DNA of 35,857 nt. Source: a virus. Made by a program: the position numbers and the translations under genes. The stretch spans positions 1 to 35,857 of IMG/VR virus record IMGVR_UViG_3300044646_002153. One strand, written 5' to 3'. Below the pieces are notes generated by a model. The model was given only the letters and a program-made list of their open reading frames with translations. It searched no databases and was not told the origin of the DNA. Position 1 is the stretch's first letter. Every line of letters begins with the position of its first letter. Positions 32,046 to 35,857 of this stretch are shown piece by piece.

Positions 32046-32399
32046 ATGCTGACACGTATTCAGTATCACAGGCGCAAAAAGCTCTGGAGTTGGCAACACT
32101 TGTCCTCGGGCCACTGGCGAGTGCTTGGCTACCAGTTCTCCGTTATCCTCGATAACGTCGAGGTAAATACGCACTATGCACGGGGAACGCTCATAACTAG
32201 AGACGTTAACAACCTGGCAGAAGGCTGGACTAAACCCCACCCTACAGAGTACCTACAAGACCTTGACAAAGTGGGTGAGCTCTGGTATAATGAGGACATC
32301 GGCTTTTACAATGTTTACCGAGATAAAGCCTCGGTGCTCTTTGTAATGGGGCGCCTAATAGAGTTTTACAGGAAAAAATCATGCAGGAAAAAATCATGA
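32046..32399 (+). CDS. Paralogue 1 of tandem GELWYN family
   Basis: The 117-aa protein is the first and most diverged of three adjacent related genes. Its N-terminus is basic and aromatic (RIQYHRRKKLWSWQHL) and its C-terminal half has DKVGELWYNEDIGFYNVY (residues 74-91), the family signature. No Shine-Dalgarno site is visible; a run of eight A precedes TCATG. The DNA for the signature is also the promoter at 32263-32291. Its last residues, RKKSCRKKS, come from a perfect 15-bp tandem duplication that also contains the next gene's start. Function unknown. Confidence 0.65.
   Translation: MLTRIQYHRRKKLWSWQHLSSGHWRVLGYQFSVILDNVEVNTHYARGTLITRDVNNLAEGWTKPHPTEYLQDLDKVGELWYNEDIGFYNVYRDKASVLFVMGRLIEFYRKKSCRKKS
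32263..32291 (+). promoter_or_regulatory. Host-type promoter with extended -10, inside paralogue 1
   Basis: TTGACA (32263-32268), 17 bases, TATAAT (32286-32291), preceded by TGG to give an extended -10. All of it encodes the conserved L-D-K-V-G-E-L-W-Y-N segment of paralogue 1. Confidence 0.85.
32369..32398 (+). repeat. Perfect 15-bp tandem duplication of a ribosome-binding site and start codon
   Basis: CAGGAAAAAATCATG occurs twice in a row (32369-32383 and 32384-32398). Each copy has AGGA and an in-frame ATG, so paralogue 2 has two equivalent starts (32381 and 32396). Confidence 0.9.
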
Positions 32400-32800
32400 C
32401 CAACGACCGCATACGGGTTCACTGGAACGTCCACAAGCAAATGTGGACCGTACAGCGATACTGGAAGCATGTAGGCTGGCGTCTCTACGCCTGGCGTCAT
32501 GCGGTGCTCTTGTCCCACGTCAAGTTGATAGTGTCCGAGGCTGGGCGTCAACGCGCTTTAGAAACGGGCGTTAAGAACGTTCACGCATTCATCAGTGGTA
32601 TTCTAGTGGCCGACGACATCGCCACCGCCCTAGAGCACTCGGATGAGTTCGGTTTCAAAGTGGGTGAGCTGTGGTATAATCCTCAGCAGGGCTTCTATGA
32701 CAAGCGCAGCAAGCTGCAATATCCTCCGAACGCAGAGTTTCAGCACGCGCTCATTACCTACAAGAAAGTCGAGGTGTACCGTGCAACTAAAACGCCATGA
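32381..32800 (+). CDS. Paralogue 2 of tandem GELWYN family
   Basis: The protein is 139 aa from ATG 32381, or 134 aa from ATG 32396, which lines up better with paralogue 3. Shared blocks are RIRVHWN, GWR, RQRALETGVKNVHAFISG (residues 51-68 from the second start) and FKVGELWYNPQQGFYD. Compared with paralogue 3 it is clearly homologous over its whole length. The signature again reads TGGTATAAT in the DNA, but the upstream hexamer is GTTTCA instead of TTGACA. It is probably co-transcribed with its relatives. Function unknown; no enzyme motif is seen. Confidence 0.72.
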   Translation: MQEKIMTNDRIRVHWNVHKQMWTVQRYWKHVGWRLYAWRHAVLLSHVKLIVSEAGRQRALETGVKNVHAFISGILVADDIATALEHSDEFGFKVGELWYNPQQGFYDKRSKLQYPPNAEFQHALITYKKVEVYRATKTP

Positions 32801-33164
32801 AACACACCGCATACATTGGAACTCAAGAAGACGGCTCTGGAGCGTACATCATCACCTTCCCGACGTGGGCTGGAGCGTTCAAACTCACAGCCACCACGTA
32901 TACCTGGCCGAAGCAGGGCTCAGGGTGTACGAAAGCGGGCGTAAACAAACCCTAGAGACGGGCGTGAAAAACGTCCATGCCTATATAACAGGCAATCTAC
33001 GTGCGCTCACGTTAAAGGGGTGCATAGAGTTGTTGCCCGGGTGGCAACAAGTAGGAGAAATATGGTACACTCCAGAGAAGGGGTTCTACTCCGTTCATGG
33101 CGGAGAAATCCCCGAGTTTTCCCGAGTACTTACCTGCCATAACGTTATCCAGGTGTACAATTGA
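32781..33164 (+). CDS. Paralogue 3 of tandem GELWYN family
   Basis: GTG 32781, with AGGTG just upstream, gives 127 aa beginning MQLKRHETHRIHWN, which lines up with the start of paralogue 2; the frame further upstream to 32643 is not homologous and overlaps paralogue 2. Shared blocks are HRIHWN, RKQTLETGVKNVHAYITG (54-71) and QQVGEIWYTPEKGFYS (89-104). Here the signature is encoded by TGGTACACT, so the promoter reading is lost. An inverted repeat GTTGCC-N5-GGCAAC precedes it in the coding sequence. It overlaps paralogue 2 by 20 bases. Confidence 0.72.
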   Translation: MQLKRHETHRIHWNSRRRLWSVHHHLPDVGWSVQTHSHHVYLAEAGLRVYESGRKQTLETGVKNVHAYITGNLRALTLKGCIELLPGWQQVGEIWYTPEKGFYSVHGGEIPEFSRVLTCHNVIQVYN

Positions 33165-33165
33165 G

Positions 33166-33190
33166 ACTAAAAAGCCATGAAACACCCCGC
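33166..33190 (+). pseudogene. Remnant of a fourth paralogue start
   Basis: The 25 bases from ACTAAAAAGCCATG match 32786-32810, the start of paralogue 3, with two mismatches, and the preceding AGGTGTAC is shared too. No related reading frame follows (the ATG at 33177 stops after about 22 codons), so this looks like the leftover edge of a further tandem copy. Confidence 0.5.
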
Positions 33191-33281
33191 CGTCGGGGCC
33201 GCAACGACCACGGGCGTCTGGCAAGCGCCCGCCTACGTCAGGTAAAAAAGAGTCAGCAAAAGCTGCGAAGGAGTCTAAAAA

Positions 33282-33803
33282 GTGAGTGAATTAACAGCAG
33301 CCCTGGGCGACAAGGCCCGGGGCCTGAGAATCGAAAAGTGCATCATAGAATCGATGGGGTGGCGGCCCTCCACCAAGGAGGAAAACATCAAGTCCGACAT
33401 CGACGCTTGGACCCAGAAGGGCACCAGCGTCAGCATCAAGTCCATTGCCCGCGCGACCTTCGAGCGCCGGGGTAACCTGGCGTTTGAACTCCGGGTGGAG
33501 CACCGTGAGAGGGGCTGGGAGAAGTCTTGGTGGTACACCGGTGCCGCCACGAAATACGTGTTCCACATCGAGGGCGGGCGTCTCTACGTGGTCGACAAGA
33601 AGCAACTACGCTTGTGGGTCGCCGCCCACGGCTGGGAGCGTGTCACCAGCCACCGCCCCGAGACCCGAGCGAAGCAGCTCGCCATGGGCCACGTCCACCT
33701 GAACGCTGAGGTGGGCCTAGTGCGCCTACAAACCCTGCTTGACAGCGGGGTAGCCGCTGTGTTAAAATCTGAGAAAGCAAAGCAAGCGGAGAATTGCAAA
33801 TGA
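33282..33803 (+). CDS. Possible PD-(D/E)XK-fold protein
   Basis: The start is GTG 33282, with AAGGAG at 33268-33273 and eight bases of spacing. The 173-aa protein has a short helix, then NIKSDIDAWTQKG and TSVSIKS (D39, D41, K53), then LAFELRVEH (E69, E73). A D-I-D followed by V-S-I-K and a later F-E-L strand is a pattern seen in small phage endonuclease-like proteins of the PD-(D/E)XK class, though the acid normally two before the lysine is a serine here, so activity may be lost or use another acid. A host-type promoter lies in its 3' end. Confidence 0.55.
   Translation: MSELTAALGDKARGLRIEKCIIESMGWRPSTKEENIKSDIDAWTQKGTSVSIKSIARATFERRGNLAFELRVEHRERGWEKSWWYTGAATKYVFHIEGGRLYVVDKKQLRLWVAAHGWERVTSHRPETRAKQLAMGHVHLNAEVGLVRLQTLLDSGVAAVLKSEKAKQAENCK
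33739..33768 (+). promoter_or_regulatory. Host-type promoter inside the 3' end of the gene at 33282
   Basis: TTGACA (33739-33744), an 18-base spacer and TAAAAT (33763-33768), 32 bases before the next start codon. All of it is coding sequence of the preceding gene. Confidence 0.72.
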
Positions 33804-34186
33804 ACGTATGGACCCTAACCAGGCACTTTGACGCCTGGGAATCAAGCGAGATTGGAATCTTCTCGTCCAGCGAAATCGCCGGGGCCAGCGCCCTGGCTCG
33901 AGCGGACGATATCGACCGCGTGGTGGTGCGTCAGCTCACCGCCCTGGCTACGGATAACCCGCCAGAAGAGACGGTGTTAAAAGAGAGCTCCGACCCGTGG
34001 AACCGGGTTGGGGAGCTCTGGGTAGTACAGGAGTGCCTAGTGCAAGAAGCGCCATTGCTCCCCCTCGACGCCACGAGCGAAGTAAAGGAACAGTTAGAAG
34101 AGGCGGAGGCAGAAGACGCCTACTGGGACGCCCTGTACAGTGACGTTTGTGACGACCGCATAGAGGATTGGGTAGATGATTATTAA
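33800..34186 (+). CDS. Acidic early protein with a GELW motif
   Basis: ATG 33800 overlaps the previous stop (ATGA) and has GGAG at 33788-33791. The 128-aa protein is strongly acidic, mainly in its last 45 residues (KEQLEEAEAEDAYWDALYSD, then DRIEDWVDDY). A segment WNRVGELWVVQ resembles the signature of the paralogue family upstream, which may point to a shared partner or distant relationship; the rest does not align. Strongly acidic small phage proteins sometimes mimic DNA to block host DNA-binding proteins, but nothing here proves that. Confidence 0.65.
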   Translation: MNVWTLTRHFDAWESSEIGIFSSSEIAGASALARADDIDRVVVRQLTALATDNPPEETVLKESSDPWNRVGELWVVQECLVQEAPLLPLDATSEVKEQLEEAEAEDAYWDALYSDVCDDRIEDWVDDY

Positions 34187-34541
34187 TGCTGACGTGCTCA
34201 AGGCGCAGCTCAGCGCCGCCTTCAGGATAATGGAGGTAACGGCTGACGAGCCAGACATAGAACGTCCCAGCGTGACTATCTGCTTCGGCCCAAAGCCTCA
34301 GGACACCCACTGGGAGTACGACTTCACCCTCTCCCTGAAAGACACGTTCCGTCAGGACCAAGCCATGCCCACGGACCTGGTCAAAGACTTCTACTCTCGA
34401 CAGGTCGTCAAGTGGGTGCGCGGCTCCATGCGACCCCTTGACAATTACCTCCCTGGCCCTTATAATGGGGTCATCACCCTCACCCCTCAAGGTGACGGGT
34501 TCATCGCTACCATCGCACTCAACTACTACTCGGAGTTTTGA
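34176..34541 (+). CDS. Unknown early protein, 121 aa
   Basis: The protein alternates helix (VLKAQLSAAFRIME) and beta segments (VTICFGPKP, YDFTLSLKD, GVITLTPQG, FIATIALNYY). No motif is recognised. Its start overlaps the end of the acidic protein gene by 11 bases, so coupling is likely, and a strong promoter for the next gene lies near its 3' end. Confidence 0.65.
   Translation: MIINADVLKAQLSAAFRIMEVTADEPDIERPSVTICFGPKPQDTHWEYDFTLSLKDTFRQDQAMPTDLVKDFYSRQVVKWVRGSMRPLDNYLPGPYNGVITLTPQGDGFIATIALNYYSEF
34438..34466 (+). promoter_or_regulatory. Consensus host-type promoter inside the 3' end of the gene at 34176
   Basis: TTGACA (34438-34443), 17 bases, TATAAT (34461-34466): a full consensus match at both boxes, 79 bases before the next start codon. 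Confidence 0.9.
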
Positions 34542-34544
34542 TAT

Positions 34545-35066
34545 ATGCAACTAATCTTTGACCCTTGCAGCCCCTCTGAGCTATGCGTCTCTGGCCTGGG
34601 CCGCAGTGGTGGCTTCTTTGGCCTCTACGTGGTGCGCCCCGCCCTGACAGCCCTCGTATCCGCCTTGCTACGTGGTGAGCACGGAGGTCTCTCCGTGTAC
34701 ACCAATGAGAACGTGTTTGAAAGGCCACACACTTTCACCTACGTCTGTGGTCTCGGTATTCACCAGACCGTTAAAATTCCGCTTGATGACGTCGAGCCCG
34801 AGAAGTTGGTGTCGCTGCTCATCACCAAGCTCATCTCGAGCATAGGCGCGGATGGCGTGGGCCTCTGGATAGACGACGGTTTACTCTATGTTGATGGCTT
34901 CGACTGCCAGAGAACGCGGGACACCGCCCTGTGGGTAGGCGACCAGCGCTCTGAGCTCAGCATCTACGACCGCGTAACGCAAGAGTGCATCGACGTTACC
35001 CCCGTGCGTGAACGTCTCGCCGCTATCCAGCGGTTGGCGAAAGCTGGATGCGGGGGAGATGCCTAA
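34545..35066 (+). CDS. Unknown early protein, 173 aa
   Basis: I do not recognise this protein. It has a hydrophobic, glycine-rich N-terminal third (SGLGRSGGFFGLYVVRPALT), a central IPLDDVEPEKLVSLLITKLI helix and a C-terminal beta and helix part with GVGLWIDDGLLYVDGFD. It follows the previous stop by three bases. The consensus promoter at 34438 suggests early, possibly high expression. It overlaps the HNH gene by 8 bases. Confidence 0.62.
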   Translation: MQLIFDPCSPSELCVSGLGRSGGFFGLYVVRPALTALVSALLRGEHGGLSVYTNENVFERPHTFTYVCGLGIHQTVKIPLDDVEPEKLVSLLITKLISSIGADGVGLWIDDGLLYVDGFDCQRTRDTALWVGDQRSELSIYDRVTQECIDVTPVRERLAAIQRLAKAGCGGDA

Positions 35067-35346
35067 CAGCAAGAAAACCGAGAAGTGGTTACGCCGGAAG
35101 GAGCGCATTCGCAAGAGTGCGTCCCTTCCGGGGCGGGAGCTCGCTGACGAGTTCTGCGCGGAGATGCGCAAGCTAGGTTTTACTTGCGACCATATAGTAC
35201 CCCTGGCCGCTGGGGGGAAACATCATCGAGGTAACCTGCAGGGCCTCACTGCCGAGCAAAACCGCGATAAGGGTGAGCGTCTCGACTGGCACCACCCAAG
35301 CGGCATAGACTGTGTACCTTATTGGAAACCGAAGCATGAACCTTGA
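35059..35346 (+). CDS. HNH endonuclease
   Basis: From ATG 35059 the 95-aa protein has a basic N-terminus (SKKTEKWLRRKERIRK) and an HNH core: CDHIVPLAAGGKHH (D44, H45), GNLQGL (N59) and AEQNRDK (N68), the usual DH, N and N/H positions of the beta-beta-alpha metal finger. A purine-rich GGGGGAG touches the start codon, closer than usual; the longer reading from GTG 35008 has no better site and overlaps the previous gene more. It could be a free-standing homing-type nuclease, or a packaging or host-DNA degrading nickase. It overlaps mazG by 11 bases. Confidence 0.85.
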   Translation: MPNSKKTEKWLRRKERIRKSASLPGRELADEFCAEMRKLGFTCDHIVPLAAGGKHHRGNLQGLTAEQNRDKGERLDWHHPSGIDCVPYWKPKHEP

Positions 35347-35638
35347 CGACTATCAAACCGCTGCGGCGGCTTTTTCCTTGCCCGTTGACTGTGAGATTAA
35401 AGAGTGGCTCGCCGTGCAGACCCTAGGTCTCGCAGGCGAAGCCGGTGAAGTAACCGAGCACGTGAAAAAGTACCTCCTATACGGTCGACCTCTCGACCGT
35501 GAAGCCCTTGACAAGGAGCTGGGCGACGTGTTATGGTATATTTCAGAGCTGTGTACCATCCTAGGGCTTTCCCTAGAGCAAGTCGCAGAGAATAACATCG
35601 AAAAGTTACGCACCCGTTACCCCGAAGTAAGCGCATGA
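35336..35638 (+). CDS. mazG: MazG-type nucleotide pyrophosphohydrolase
   Basis: The 100-aa protein has the MazG metal-binding motifs GLAGEAGEVTE (E35, E38) and DKELGDVLWY (E61, D64) on two helices of the four-helix bundle. The enzyme hydrolyses (d)NTPs to the monophosphates; phage versions are thought to adjust nucleotide pools or alarmone levels during infection. Start ATG 35336 is chosen over GTG 35312 because it fits the family length and overlaps HNH less. It and thyX both belong to nucleotide metabolism, though they lie at opposite edges of the window. It overlaps the next gene in an ATGA. Confidence 0.9.
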   Translation: MNLDDYQTAAAAFSLPVDCEIKEWLAVQTLGLAGEAGEVTEHVKKYLLYGRPLDREALDKELGDVLWYISELCTILGLSLEQVAENNIEKLRTRYPEVSA

Positions 35639-35857
35639 TTGAGAACCCCTGCACCTTAATGGCGGACATAAACGCCATCTACTACTCCATATCGCCTCAT
35701 CTGCGCAATTCGTTGCTGCGGTTAATTGACTCAGCGGCGCACCATAGCGTCGACCCCGACGATGTACGAGACTACACCGGTCTGAGCAGAGAAGTTTGCG
35801 AAGAGGTCGCTGAGACTTCTGCCAAAGCAAACGACTGGCTCATGTCGGGCTTAGAGG
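35635..35857 (+). CDS. Unknown early protein, 3' end beyond window
   Basis: Starting at ATG 35635 in an ATGA overlap with mazG, 74 codons are open to the window edge. The product so far is helical (INAIYYSISPHLRNSLLRLI, then VCEEVAETSAKANDWLMSGL) with an acidic region between. No motif is recognised. The overlap makes it a co-translated partner of mazG. Confidence 0.65.
   Translation, partial: MIENPCTLMADINAIYYSISPHLRNSLLRLIDSAAHHSVDPDDVRDYTGLSREVCEEVAETSAKANDWLMSGLE

Noticed and set aside
32650-32680. Full promoter in paralogue 2 at TGGTATAAT
   Set aside because: The extended -10 is present but the -35 position reads GTTTCA; at most a weak promoter, so not listed as a feature.
32797-32946. 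49-codon frame starting in an ATGA overlap
   Set aside because: The GTG 32781 frame over the same DNA aligns with paralogue 2, so this one is a shadow.
35510-35545. Promoter with TTGACA and TATATT in mazG
   Set aside because: The spacer is about 23 bases, too long for a host-type promoter.

Overview
The window is part of the genome of a lytic, T7-like (podovirus-type) tailed phage. The evidence is one tightly packed leftward block that encodes, in transcription order, two small coiled-coil proteins, a 57-aa protein, large terminase, portal, scaffold, major capsid protein, tail tubular proteins A and B, four large internal virion proteins and a tail fibre. No integrase, lysogeny repressor, tRNA, insertion sequence or CRISPR array is visible. 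The two-arm layout, with early genes rightward and structural genes leftward, recalls some freshwater cyanophage podoviruses. That comparison is from memory of genome layouts, so the host is not established.

Layout. (1) 1-1591, rightward: the 3' part of a RecB/Cas4-like nuclease and thyX, the end of a DNA-metabolism arm, closed by a two-way hairpin shared with the converging tail-fibre gene. (2) 1629-25318, leftward: the late morphogenesis operon, with gaps of 0-30 bases and several start/stop overlaps. (3) 25319-25467: the divergent switch region. (4) 25468-27539, rightward: a small unknown protein with its own terminator, a glycine-hinged repeat protein, a LamG/concanavalin-like adhesin candidate and a small partner; probably a second virion-surface module. 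(5) 27540-28561: about 1 kb without genes, filled with stem-loops, short repeats and AT-rich tracts. (6) 28562-35857, rightward: early accessory genes, mostly unknown, including a SAP-domain protein, a small membrane protein, a protein with a twin CX3C motif, a tandem family of three paralogues, an HNH endonuclease and a MazG pyrophosphohydrolase. The last gene runs off the right edge.

How it works together. Early genes carry a series of host-type promoters (TTGACA, 17-18 bases, TATAAT-like), several lying inside the 3' end of the preceding gene, so host RNA polymerase probably drives this arm in short overlapping units. ThyX, MazG and the nuclease fit host-DNA breakdown and nucleotide supply. 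The late operon builds capsid, tail and an internal ejectosome. One ejectosome protein carries both an M23 peptidase and a lytic transglycosylase for crossing the cell wall. Another carries ParB-like and ADP-ribosyltransferase-like domains and may act as an ejected effector.

The least explained parts are the hairpin-dense 27.5-28.6 kb region, a dispersed GAGACC-N5-GGTCTC repeat family whose arms can form competing hairpins, and the paralogue family in which a conserved Trp-Tyr-Asn motif is encoded by an extended -10 promoter box.
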